Assembly (NCBI RefSeq): GCF_003121895.1
Contig: NZ_QEWW01000004.1
Coordinates: 62,001-126,000, forward strand
Reading direction: 5' to 3'
DNA: 64,000 nucleotides
From: Ignatzschineria cameli
GTDB lineage: Bacteria; Pseudomonadota; Gammaproteobacteria; Cardiobacteriales; Wohlfahrtiimonadaceae
The notes under the pieces are model-generated. The model made no database searches. It saw nothing but the letters and a program-made list of their open reading frames with translations, and was not told the origin of the DNA. Numbering within the stretch: the first letter of the stretch is position 1; each line of letters opens with the position of its first letter. Shown in pieces: positions 36,656-44,130 of the stretch. The position numbers and the translations under genes were made by a program.

Positions 36656-37180
36656 TTAATCTTCATATGATGAGAAATTTTTTGTTTCAGCTCCATCATC
36701 TAGCCAAACAAATCCACCTTCACCAGAAACCTGAATATTGATGTTAACCGCTACAGCAGAATCATCATTAATGACCGGAGGAAACGACTTTACAGAACCA
36801 TCAAAAACAAACCATGTCCGACCTTTTGGCAGATCGAAATCATCACCTTCTAGCGTTGCGTCTTGACCAAAGCCATCATCTAGCCCGATCGCAAATTTAA
36901 CTTTCTGATCCGTTTTATAAAAATGCTCTAAGTTTCGATGCCCTTTATTGCCTTTTCGTAAATAAATGCTAAAAGAGGCAGTTCCGGGATCTAAAAGTCC
37001 GTTCATCGATCTTTTCGCTTTATCTTCTAGCGTTGTGATAGGAATTTCATTTTTAGTTGCTTCTCCCGGCGTTAATCCGTGAACGCCATCAACTTTAAAG
37101 ACAATCTTTTGCCCCTCGCTATCTTCTCCAAGCGCATAAAGTTGCGTCCCTTGTGTCCAAATTTCTTCGTGCTTACTCAT
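36656..37180 (-). CDS. Major tail tube protein
   Basis: A 174-residue beta-rich protein (IVFKVDGVHGLTPGEAT, GKGHR.LEHFYKTDQ) in the position of the tube protein between the tail completion and chaperone genes. It ends in a Glu/Asp-rich tail. The siphophage tail tube fold is inferred from position and composition. Confidence 0.78.
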   Translation of the reverse strand: MSKHEEIWTQGTQLYALGEDSEGQKIVFKVDGVHGLTPGEATKNEIPITTLEDKAKRSMNGLLDPGTASFSIYLRKGNKGHRNLEHFYKTDQKVKFAIGLDDGFGQDATLEGDDFDLPKGRTWFVFDGSVKSFPPVINDDSAVAVNINIQVSGEGGFVWLDDGAETKNFSSYED

Positions 37181-37517
37181 ATCTATTTCCTTTTAAAACA
37201 CTCATATCAATCGTGCGACGATACATCTTTGTATCAACATCAAAAAAAGGGCCATTCCTCGCCAAAACAAGCCCTTTCCCATTCATCTCTTTCTCTAAAT
37301 TGTCGCTTATAACAAATGCCACCTCCTCTTGTTGCGCGTAAATATCAAACTGCAACCTTACTTTCGATGTTTCGCTACGATAATCTATTGTCTGAAGTGG
37401 AACATCGCTAATAATCTGCCACGTTATGTAATTAGCCCCTCTTTTTGTTTGTGCTGTTCCTGCACTATGAAACGGCACGCCCATTTTTTTTGATACTTCA
37501 TAGATCAAATGATTCAT
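37173..37517 (-). CDS. Tail terminator/completion protein (DUF3168 or gpU-like)
   Basis: A 114-residue protein with the pattern of tail-terminator proteins (YITWQIISDVP, VRLQFDIYAQ). It overlaps the tube gene by 8 bases. A secreted-protein gene separates it from the gp10-like gene, with which it is normally adjacent. Confidence 0.72.
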   Translation of the reverse strand: MNHLIYEVSKKMGVPFHSAGTAQTKRGANYITWQIISDVPLQTIDYRSETSKVRLQFDIYAQQEEVAFVISDNLEKEMNGKGLVLARNGPFFDVDTKMYRRTIDMSVLKGNRYE

Positions 37518-37530
37518 TTTATTACTCGCA

Positions 37531-37555
37531 TAAAAAAAGCTCGCCGGAGCGAACT
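37531..37555 (-). terminator. Intrinsic terminator after the secreted-protein gene
   Basis: On the minus strand AGTTCGC-TCCG-GCGAGCT runs into TTTTTTTA, again with one U-G pair favouring this strand. It closes the accessory gene 37577-38542. Confidence 0.7.
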
Positions 37556-37576
37556 TTGAAATAAATCTCTTACATA

Positions 37577-38542
37577 CTATTGGAAGAAACTCTGGATCTG
37601 CAAAATATTCTCTAATAGCTTTTTCTGCTTATTTGATATTTTTCTGTCGTTATAATAGTTCTTTCCGTAAAACCTAACAACGGTATTTTCACTTGAAACT
37701 ATATCCTTAATCGTCTGAATCTCTTGATCAGTGGCATTGATATCAGCCCATTCCCAGATAATGCCTCCTGAGTTATCCCTCTTAAAATGTAAGTTATCAA
37801 ACGTTCTTTTTTTATCATCGGTTTTTATAAGAACCTTTTCTACAAATAACCAATTATCTGCAACATAGTAAACCTTAAACCTCATCCAAGACCTCCCATC
37901 TTGAATTCCGATATAAGGCTGGATTGGTAATCTTTCTCTCATTCTAGTACCCATAGGCTCTTTTATGGATAAGAAAAATCTATCTTCAACATCATCATGA
38001 GTTATATCTATATCATCAATGATACTCATTAGCGTAATTTCATGCTCTTTAGGGATCTGCTCTAATAATGATCTTAATGCCAGAAACTCATCCCCCCACA
38101 ACTCATCACCTGTTGATAAATGATATTTATAACCAATACCGTCAGTATCGAGAACCACTTTATCAACAATAATTGAGCTACCTTCAATTACAGGCTTACC
38201 TGCTTCTTGCAATCTTTTTTCATGTGAAGATAAAGTAACAAGCCCCCCTCTATCATTAAAAAAATCATCGCTCTTGTTGTGGAAATATAAAATACTATTA
38301 TCTTTCATTTTGATTATATATATTTTTTTCCCAAACTCTTCTCCAACAGGTGTTGGATTCAGTTTTCCACCCATGCCATTATATCTTTTTGGGTCAGGTT
38401 TATCGCTGGGGCAAAGTGCTGTCTTCTTTTTACAAAAATCCATCATAGATATACTTTTAACAATAATATCTATCTCATTATCAGTTGCTTGAGCAATAGG
38501 AAGTCCAAAAACCATAAACAATAAAAAAGTTAATTTCCTCAT
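37577..38542 (-). CDS. Secreted protein of unknown function (phage accessory gene)
   Basis: The 321-residue precursor has a clear signal peptide (MRKLTFLLFMVFGLPIAQA). Four Cys are absent except CKKKTALC near residue 38-44 of the mature start, which could form a disulfide. The rest is soluble and rich in Asp, Lys and Tyr. I do not recognise a family. It lies between two tail genes but is closed by its own terminator, so it is an added accessory gene probably expressed in the lysogen and acting in the periplasm. Confidence 0.6.
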   Translation of the reverse strand: MRKLTFLLFMVFGLPIAQATDNEIDIIVKSISMMDFCKKKTALCPSDKPDPKRYNGMGGKLNPTPVGEEFGKKIYIIKMKDNSILYFHNKSDDFFNDRGGLVTLSSHEKRLQEAGKPVIEGSSIIVDKVVLDTDGIGYKYHLSTGDELWGDEFLALRSLLEQIPKEHEITLMSIIDDIDITHDDVEDRFFLSIKEPMGTRMRERLPIQPYIGIQDGRSWMRFKVYYVADNWLFVEKVLIKTDDKKRTFDNLHFKRDNSGGIIWEWADINATDQEIQTIKDIVSSENTVVRFYGKNYYNDRKISNKQKKLLENILQIQSFFQ

Positions 38543-38616
38543 TAATTTTATCCTTAGAGCTAAATAACCATTAATAGTTTAGTATAGGTCATTAAAATAA
38601 TCCTAACTGATAGCAT

Positions 38617-39072
38617 CTAAGAAAGAACTTTATCAAGTTGCTTTTTATAAGCCTCTACAAACTTATCAATAGCCTCTTTTTGTTTTGTATCGATCGCTGG
38701 CCTCATAAAAGGTTTTGCCGGCATCTTCGCCGTTCCAAATTCCAGAAAGCGCCAATAGAACGTATCACCACCCCTTCCTTTCTTTTTAGAATCTTTTTTA
38801 GCACCACCTAGTATGCCGACTTTGAACGCCGGATTACCTGTTTTTCGGAACGTTTTGCGATCCCACCTCACAACCACATTATCTGCAATGCGTTCTGGAG
38901 TATTGGGATCATCTAGCCTTTCCGCCCGTTCTTTCGCTTCTTTACGAATCACATTCGCTGCACTTCTCAATGCAGAGCGACCGCCTTTATTGATCATGTC
39001 ATCGCTAACGCTTTTGAGCTTCTCTTTCAGCTCTTTTATTCCTGTTATGCGGGTTTTAATTATTCTACTCAC
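38617..39072 (-). CDS. HK97 gp10-like head-tail/tail completion protein
   Basis: A 151-residue basic protein with the family pattern: an N-terminal helix ITGIKELKEKLKSV, RSALRSAANVIRKEAKERA and the C-terminal FGTAKMPAKPFMRPAID. Gp10-type proteins join head and tail in HK97-like phages. It follows the 174-residue unknown gene by two bases. Confidence 0.87.
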   Translation of the reverse strand: MSRIIKTRITGIKELKEKLKSVSDDMINKGGRSALRSAANVIRKEAKERAERLDDPNTPERIADNVVVRWDRKTFRKTGNPAFKVGILGGAKKDSKKKGRGGDTFYWRFLEFGTAKMPAKPFMRPAIDTKQKEAIDKFVEAYKKQLDKVLS

Positions 39073-39074
39073 AC

Positions 39075-39599
39075 CTAGGACTTCTCAGCATCTGATAATA
39101 ATGTTTGAAAAATACTACCAACAACCGGGGAACTAATCATGTCAGATAAAACCCCCTCTAATGATTTCTTATCAAAAACTTCACGCTCTAGACCATCATA
39201 AAATATTTTACAGGGGTACCCCTGATCAGACTTCCACTCAGCTATTACTCTTGTCGTATACCTATTACCATTCACTATTGAACTAGCCAATATAGCATCG
39301 CTTTGACTTAGGCTAACTTGTTCTTCTGACTCCAGTCCCATAATTTTATTGACAAATAATTGGTTTTTTTTAGAGAAATTTATCTGGTCTCTAATAATAG
39401 AATCTATTGAAGAGTTAGTGCTACATCTATCTTTTGTTTGGCTTTTTTTATTGCCTAAGTAAACTTCTATATTACCGTCAGTCACCTTAGATATTTGATC
39501 TTTTAAGGTTTTAAACAACTGAATAATTTCAGCTTTTTCCCTTTCTGCTCTCTTAGCATTAGCAATCCCCTTCTTAAAGGACTCTGTAAAATCTACCAT
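39075..39599 (-). CDS. Unknown protein paired with the EEP nuclease
   Basis: A 174-residue Lys/Glu/Ser-rich soluble protein. The C-terminal half (YTTRVIAEWKSDQGYPCKIFYD) looks like an alpha/beta domain. Its start abuts the stop of the nuclease gene, so the two are coexpressed and may act together, for example as effector and antidote. No known family is recognised. Confidence 0.55.
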   Translation of the reverse strand: MVDFTESFKKGIANAKRAEREKAEIIQLFKTLKDQISKVTDGNIEVYLGNKKSQTKDRCSTNSSIDSIIRDQINFSKKNQLFVNKIMGLESEEQVSLSQSDAILASSIVNGNRYTTRVIAEWKSDQGYPCKIFYDGLEREVFDKKSLEGVLSDMISSPVVGSIFQTLLSDAEKS

Positions 39600-40502
39600 C
39601 TAATTCACCTTTCTAATTATGCCCAAAATAGGAAAATGGTCCAGCTTAGACTCATTGTCTGTTATTAATGAGAACAATTCAGGGAATGCCATTATTCTAT
39701 CCAAGAAATCAACTACCTCCCATTCTTTCCCATCAACAAATGCATGTGAATACATTATTTGATCAAGTGTATACCATCGGGTAATATCCCCCTTTTTAAA
39801 ATAGTAACTGCCAATATGTTGCTGATTTTCTTTCAGAGATAAATCTCCCCAAAAAGGGTTGTAAAATAAATCTGGCTTTTTTTTAACTAAAAACTTATCT
39901 CTTGTAGATTTTAAATTCTCAGATAAATGAACACTAAAAGGCTCCTCATTATAGTCCCCTAAAAGTATTATAAAAGGCTCCCCTAATTCATCTGCTCTAT
40001 ATTTTTCTATAATGTCGCTCTCAATACTAAATCTCAATCTAGCTGACATCTCATTTCGCTTTTGAATATCTGTACCATATATTCGTGCCGGCCAATGGGA
40101 AAAAATAGTATGAAATATCTCTTTAGAATTCTTCTCAAAAAATTTTACACGCACACCTAACTTATAAGATTTATTATTAACGATCTTATCAATTTTTATC
40201 GGTTGACCTAGTATTTCTAATGTAGCGTTTTTATATATCACGCAAAAATCAAAATGAGTTTTCCCAACCTTATCAAAAATAGACCTTATCTTGTAACCCC
40301 TTAAGTTACATTCTACTCTAATCTCTTTAACGTCTTCTTCAGATATTTCAGTTAAAACAATGCAATCAACATCACTAGATGTGAACTTATTAATTGTATC
40401 AAATATGACTTTTCTCGACTCATCTTCAAGGTTTCGTTTTTTGCCAAAAGATAAGCTAGTATTCCACCAAATAAATGAAATTAATTGTTCTTCCAAATAC
40501 AC
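39600..40502 (-). CDS. Endonuclease/exonuclease/phosphatase (EEP)-fold protein
   Basis: The 300-residue protein shows the EEP motifs in order: Asn in FIWWNTSL (about 10-17), Glu in VLTEIS (about 49-54), FSHWPARIYG (about 130-139), the metal-binding GDYN in LLGDYNEEPF (about 177-186), LDQIMYS (about 236-242) and the terminal catalytic Asp-His in LDHFPILG (about 287-294). Such enzymes cut DNA, RNA or phosphoesters. The first codon is GTG. It is an accessory gene between head and tail modules. Confidence 0.78.
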   Translation of the reverse strand: MYLEEQLISFIWWNTSLSFGKKRNLEDESRKVIFDTINKFTSSDVDCIVLTEISEEDVKEIRVECNLRGYKIRSIFDKVGKTHFDFCVIYKNATLEILGQPIKIDKIVNNKSYKLGVRVKFFEKNSKEIFHTIFSHWPARIYGTDIQKRNEMSARLRFSIESDIIEKYRADELGEPFIILLGDYNEEPFSVHLSENLKSTRDKFLVKKKPDLFYNPFWGDLSLKENQQHIGSYYFKKGDITRWYTLDQIMYSHAFVDGKEWEVVDFLDRIMAFPELFSLITDNESKLDHFPILGIIRKVN

Positions 40503-40560
40503 TTTAGATTCTCATAACATTACTTATAAATTACATATTAATCCATGCTAGACATTAAAA

Positions 40561-40767
40561 CTATTTATTTACCCCAAATTTGGGGGCAGTGGGAATATCA
40601 GAGATTGATGTGATTATCTTTTCAATATTCCTGATAACGTGATGATGCCTCTTATTAAAGGCTTTAACTACAAGAAAACTATCCGTCACCACTTCTTTTC
40701 CATTGATGAATACAAAATCTAACTCTACTATTTCATTTGCCTTATTTGCTACATTTTCATTTGTAAT
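40561..40767 (-). pseudogene. Truncated Rha-type antirepressor remnant
   Basis: The minus strand encodes a 68-codon frame containing the Rha DNA-binding-like segment VFINGKEVVTDSFLVVKAFNK followed by RHHHVIRNIEKI, then DIPTAPKFGVNK and a stop. Normal Rha proteins continue for at least another 40 residues. No ATG, GTG or TTG stands before the conserved part; only ATT codons are near the AT-rich start. It is most likely a decayed or cut fragment, too short for ordinary gene calling. Confidence 0.65.
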
Positions 40768-40790
40768 GTCTCCGTGTTTTAATTAATAAA

Positions 40791-40829
40791 AACCCCCTAA
40801 CCAGATTTACCCTGGAAAGGGGTTATTTT
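40791..40829. terminator. Nested bidirectional terminator
   Basis: AACCCC (40791-40796) pairs with GGGGTT (40819-40824), and inside it CCAG (40801-40804) pairs with CTGG (40812-40815). The plus side ends in ATTTTTT, the minus side in TTTTTATT. Confidence 0.65.
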
Positions 40830-40893
40830 TTGCGAGTAGCTATCTCACAAACAGTATTTGATAGCGTCTAAAGCTTTGCACTATCTATGTTTT

Positions 40894-40918
40894 GAACTTG
40901 CAAGGAATCCTTGCAAGT
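40894..40918. repeat. 25-bp near-perfect palindrome
   Basis: AACTTGCAAGGA at 40894-40905 and TCCTTGCAAGTT at 40907-40918 are exact inverse complements around one A. It lies in the non-coding gap 40503-40981 with two terminators and the Rha remnant. It could be a protein-binding site or part of a transcript hairpin; no U-tract is next to it. Confidence 0.6.
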
Positions 40919-40931
40919 TTGATTTTGGACA

Positions 40932-40956
40932 ATAAAAAAGCCCGCATTTGCGAGCT
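40932..40956 (-). terminator. Intrinsic terminator after the RexB-like gene
   Basis: AGCTCGC-AAAT-GCGGGCT followed by TTTTTTATT on the minus strand, 26 bases beyond the RexB-like stop. The stem is the same as at 33194 and 53961 except for the loop. Confidence 0.75.
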
Positions 40957-40981
40957 ATCTTTCTTTAAAATATTAAATATC

Positions 40982-41452
40982 TTATTTTGAAGCGTTTTCT
41001 TCTTCTAATATTCTGTCAAAAATACTCTGACTCAAATCTTGTATTTTAATAAAATTATATATGAAATAAATTATAGAATACACCATTACAAACAGTGAAA
41101 ATATTGTCAGTATATCCTTCAAATCGAGAGTCAAATTAAACCTATCATAATGATAAAAAACATCATCTGAAAGGAGATTCACAAGTATAAAACTAAATGA
41201 TGATACAGAAAAGAAACTAATGAAGGAATTTCTTACCAAATTAATATTTTTTCTAATAGTTGCTATGTAATCCCATCTCCTAATCCCCTGTAGGTTAAAG
41301 TTGCTAACAATCCCAAGCCCTATCGAAAACATAATCCCATTAATGGTAAATATTGTAGACAGCAAAGCACCTTCCCCTATCTTAATAAAAAAAGATAGGG
41401 GTATTGATATAATCAATGCTATCAATAAAACATACCAAAACTTTCTATTCAT
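40982..41452 (-). CDS. Four-helix membrane protein, RexB-like
   Basis: The 156-residue protein has four hydrophobic segments (about 5-22, 29-48, 75-94 and 112-137) and a basic cytoplasmic-type loop GIRRWDYIATIRKN between the second and third. Length, number and spacing of segments resemble lambda RexB, the ion channel of the Rex exclusion system. It starts three bases after the RexA-like gene. Sequence identity with RexB is low by eye, so the match rests on architecture and pairing. Confidence 0.5.
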   Translation of the reverse strand: MNRKFWYVLLIALIISIPLSFFIKIGEGALLSTIFTINGIMFSIGLGIVSNFNLQGIRRWDYIATIRKNINLVRNSFISFFSVSSFSFILVNLLSDDVFYHYDRFNLTLDLKDILTIFSLFVMVYSIIYFIYNFIKIQDLSQSIFDRILEEENASK

Positions 41453-41455
41453 CTC

Positions 41456-42412
41456 TTATTTAGATTGATTTAATTCATTTAAGAATTTACTCATCTCCTG
41501 TTGCAGTCCCATTTCAACTATTTTACCTGAAGATGTATGTGCCACCTTAACTACTTTAGTTTTAGGAATTTCTTCACCTCTTATTAGTCTACCCTTCTTT
41601 GGCTTAATCGTCATGCCCTCTAAATCAGCAACAGGCTTAATCATGGCGCCCATTACTTTCTCATATTCTTCCTTACTCATATCTTTCGGCTTACTCCACT
41701 TAACTATTAAGTTAGCCTCTATGATTCTTTCTAAGTCAATATCAGATAAATCTTGGGTATCGCCAAAAAGATCGTCGATAATACTTGCAGCCATATTCTT
41801 GAGGTTAAAACTCCTAGTTTGGGATGATTGTGTTTTCACTACCTCTCCCTCAAAAGAAGAATCTATATAGCCATCGCTAAACGTAATATTACTAATATCC
41901 TGCATTGGAATATCATCTGGGATATTTACCATTGGAGTCAATATCAAAAGATCATTGCCGAGTAACCAAGATAGATATGTCTGTAGATCTTTTATCGTTT
42001 TATTTCCCCTGAGGTTTGTTACTAAATAATGTCCACAGGTAGAAAAATAAAAGCTCTCCTTGCACAGATTGGGCAAATTATGCGACTCTTGCAACTCCTC
42101 AACCTCATCCATAGAAAATTTCTTTTGCTCAAGTAATTCATCCGGAATATGCTGCGCATCCTCCCCTGGAACTATCCTTAACATTGTACAAAAAAAACTC
42201 TTAGGAATTATCACTTCATGGTAGTCTGAGATTAAATCCTTCTCATTATTGGGATCCGTTGGATTCAAGATCATGCATCGGTCAGAGGAAGATTCAAAGC
42301 CACCTAGCTTAACTTTTAAATCATCAAAAATATTTACTGCATTACTGACCTTCGTATCTCCAATACTAATCCTGAAAGCACGCAAAATTATATCTTTAGT
42401 TTTTGAGCTCAT
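41456..42412 (-). CDS. RexA-like abortive infection sensor
   Basis: The 318-residue soluble protein shows short similarities to lambda RexA from memory. GNKTIKDLQTYLSWLLG resembles the RexA GPTTSDLTDFL stretch, ILTPMVN..DISNITF resembles its IEPLMRG..VMHMHF stretch, and LFGDTQDL..NLIVKWSKPKDMS resembles VLGATDI..DIVIKPKFKRD. In lambda, RexA binds DNA or replication complexes and triggers RexB. The gene has its own promoter with a palindromic operator. A different Abi family with this layout is possible. Confidence 0.45.
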   Translation of the reverse strand: MSSKTKDIILRAFRISIGDTKVSNAVNIFDDLKVKLGGFESSSDRCMILNPTDPNNEKDLISDYHEVIIPKSFFCTMLRIVPGEDAQHIPDELLEQKKFSMDEVEELQESHNLPNLCKESFYFSTCGHYLVTNLRGNKTIKDLQTYLSWLLGNDLLILTPMVNIPDDIPMQDISNITFSDGYIDSSFEGEVVKTQSSQTRSFNLKNMAASIIDDLFGDTQDLSDIDLERIIEANLIVKWSKPKDMSKEEYEKVMGAMIKPVADLEGMTIKPKKGRLIRGEEIPKTKVVKVAHTSSGKIVEMGLQQEMSKFLNELNQSK

Positions 42413-42440
42413 TTCTAATCCTGTTATTAATAGTTTTAAA

Positions 42441-42460
42441 TTACCTATTATTATAGGTAA
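42441..42460 (-). promoter_or_regulatory. Operator-bearing promoter of the RexAB-like pair
   Basis: TTACCTATTATTATAGGTAA is a perfect palindrome with 8-bp arms and 4-bp centre. On the minus strand it contains TATAAT (42455 to 42450), 37 bases before the RexA-like start. A protein bound here would block the promoter. The -35 region is weak. Confidence 0.6.
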
Positions 42461-42494
42461 ATACCTAAATTATTCATTATTTACTCTTATGAGC

Positions 42495-42830
42495 TTAAAA
42501 ATCGGTAACACCCCGAGTCACAAAGACCGTCATCCACTGTAATCCACTTTCATTGTCCGGCATCACGCCCTCGATCTCGTAAAGCTCATCTCTAAACTTA
42601 ATACGCATCTTTGCATTAATGCTCTTGTCGTATCTCACTTGTATTCGAGCCTTCACTTCTGATAATTCAGCACCACTGGCTACAATCTCTTTTGTGCTTA
42701 GAAATGTGACCTTTGCTGCCACATTCTCACGATATACTTTCCAGACCTCTTCCCGATATGGACCATCAATAACTTCTGGGGCTTCGATAGTAATACGATG
42801 CCGTAGATCTCCTGCTTTTAATCCGCTCAT
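42495..42830 (-). CDS. Head closure / head-tail adaptor (SPP1 gp16-like)
   Basis: A 111-residue protein with the family opening AGDLRHRITIEAPE and the middle part VWKVYRENVAAKVTFLS, and a C-terminal MTVFVTRG. Such adaptors seal the portal after packaging. It precedes the accessory island. Confidence 0.85.
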   Translation of the reverse strand: MSGLKAGDLRHRITIEAPEVIDGPYREEVWKVYRENVAAKVTFLSTKEIVASGAELSEVKARIQVRYDKSINAKMRIKFRDELYEIEGVMPDNESGLQWMTVFVTRGVTDF

Positions 42831-42838
42831 ATTCCCTC

Positions 42839-43135
42839 CTACTGTACCGTTGGTTCACGAAGGGGATAAAGAATTGCCGTTACAAAATTGGGGAGCATAC
42901 CGTGGGAATAATCTTGGTTTTCATCGTTATCACGATCTTTATACATCTTCGCCACATAAGCTAGAACGGCATATTTAGCCTCTATCGGGGCATTCTCTAG
43001 TGTTAGATCGTCTCGCTTAATATAATTGGCTACTGCACTGCTTGCTGCTTTGATATAGAGGGTAATCAACTCATCATCAAAATCATGATCGACATAGCAT
43101 TGATGCTTCGCTTCCTCTAATGTTATTAACATCAT
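42839..43135 (-). CDS. Head-tail connector (HK97 gp6-like)
   Basis: A 98-residue protein opening with LITLEEAKHQCYVDHDFDDE, the usual gp6 start, followed by IKAASSAVANYIKRDD. It forms a ring on the portal. It overlaps the collagen-like gene by 4 bases. Confidence 0.87.
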   Translation of the reverse strand: MMLITLEEAKHQCYVDHDFDDELITLYIKAASSAVANYIKRDDLTLENAPIEAKYAVLAYVAKMYKDRDNDENQDYSHGMLPNFVTAILYPLREPTVQ

Positions 43136-44130
43136 GATCCGATTCCTCTTCTAATCCCTGCTAAATACTCTTTCTCAGAGCCTTTGAAGCCATTTTTTAC
43201 GGCTAAATCATAAGCACTCATGCCGGGAAGTCCTTTATCTCCTTGGCGTCCATGTTTGACGGCTAATTGCCAATAACCTTTTTCTGCTGAAATGGGGCGT
43301 TCACTAGTTGCTTTAAGGCATGTCCAAAGACTTCCATTATCAGTGACAGTATCCCCAATTTGATAGTTTTGAGCGTCTTTATAAACGCCTTTGTATATCA
43401 TCGCAGGAATAGAAAACTCATAAGATTTCGTATTTCCTTCCGCTACAAATTTGAGTGAAACCGTGCGCTCGCCATCGAATTCGACTTTAAGATCATCAAA
43501 ACCGACTCCATCTTTCCCGTCACGACCATCCTTACCATTTTGTCCGTCTTTGCCATCTTTTCCAAACTGCTTTTGAGCGAATTCAAGCTGAGTTCCTTTA
43601 AAGCCATGATCTACTGCAATTTCATATGCTGATTTTCCGGGAACACCATCAGCACCATTTAATCCATCTTTACCATCTTGGCCATCTTTTCCATCCTTCC
43701 CAAACTGCTTTTGAGCAAACTCAAGCTCAGTTCCTTTAAAACCATATTTAACGGCAATGTCGTAAGCAGATGCTCCATCCTTGCCGTTTTGACCATCTTG
43801 CCCATCCTTACCATCACGCCCATCTTTTCCATCTTTAAGATTGGCCAACTTGATTTTATAGGGCTCAAACATCAGCTCTAGCATCTCTTTCGCAATTTGC
43901 TGATCGAAATCTTTTCCATCTTTACCGTTCTGGCCATCCTTGCCATTTTGGCCATCTTTCCCTGGCTTACCATCAATGCCATTAATAGCCTTCGTAGGAA
44001 GCGATGCTAACGTCTTTCGTAACTGAACATTTTCATTTTCTAATGATTTAACTTTTAACTCTAAGGATTCCAGTCGTTCATTAATAAAAGATTTAATAGT
44101 TTCTAAAAGCTGATTTCTTAACTCATCCAT
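43132..44130 (-). CDS. Collagen-like virion protein with AYDIAVxxGFxG repeats and a carbohydrate-binding domain
   Basis: The 332-residue protein begins with a coiled coil (about 8-42). Three blocks of Gly-x-Y triplets, mostly GKDGQN/GKDGRD, alternate with SAYDIAVKYGFKGTELEFAQ-type segments that occur three to four times. Near residue 245 a small domain (YKDAQNYQIGDTVTDNGSLW) resembles chitin-binding type 3 modules. Collagen-like triplets make trimeric fibres; a head fibre is likely because the gene lies among head genes. Confidence 0.75.
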   Translation of the reverse strand: MDELRNQLLETIKSFINERLESLELKVKSLENENVQLRKTLASLPTKAINGIDGKPGKDGQNGKDGQNGKDGKDFDQQIAKEMLELMFEPYKIKLANLKDGKDGRDGKDGQDGQNGKDGASAYDIAVKYGFKGTELEFAQKQFGKDGKDGQDGKDGLNGADGVPGKSAYEIAVDHGFKGTQLEFAQKQFGKDGKDGQNGKDGRDGKDGVGFDDLKVEFDGERTVSLKFVAEGNTKSYEFSIPAMIYKGVYKDAQNYQIGDTVTDNGSLWTCLKATSERPISAEKGYWQLAVKHGRQGDKGLPGMSAYDLAVKNGFKGSEKEYLAGIRRGIGS

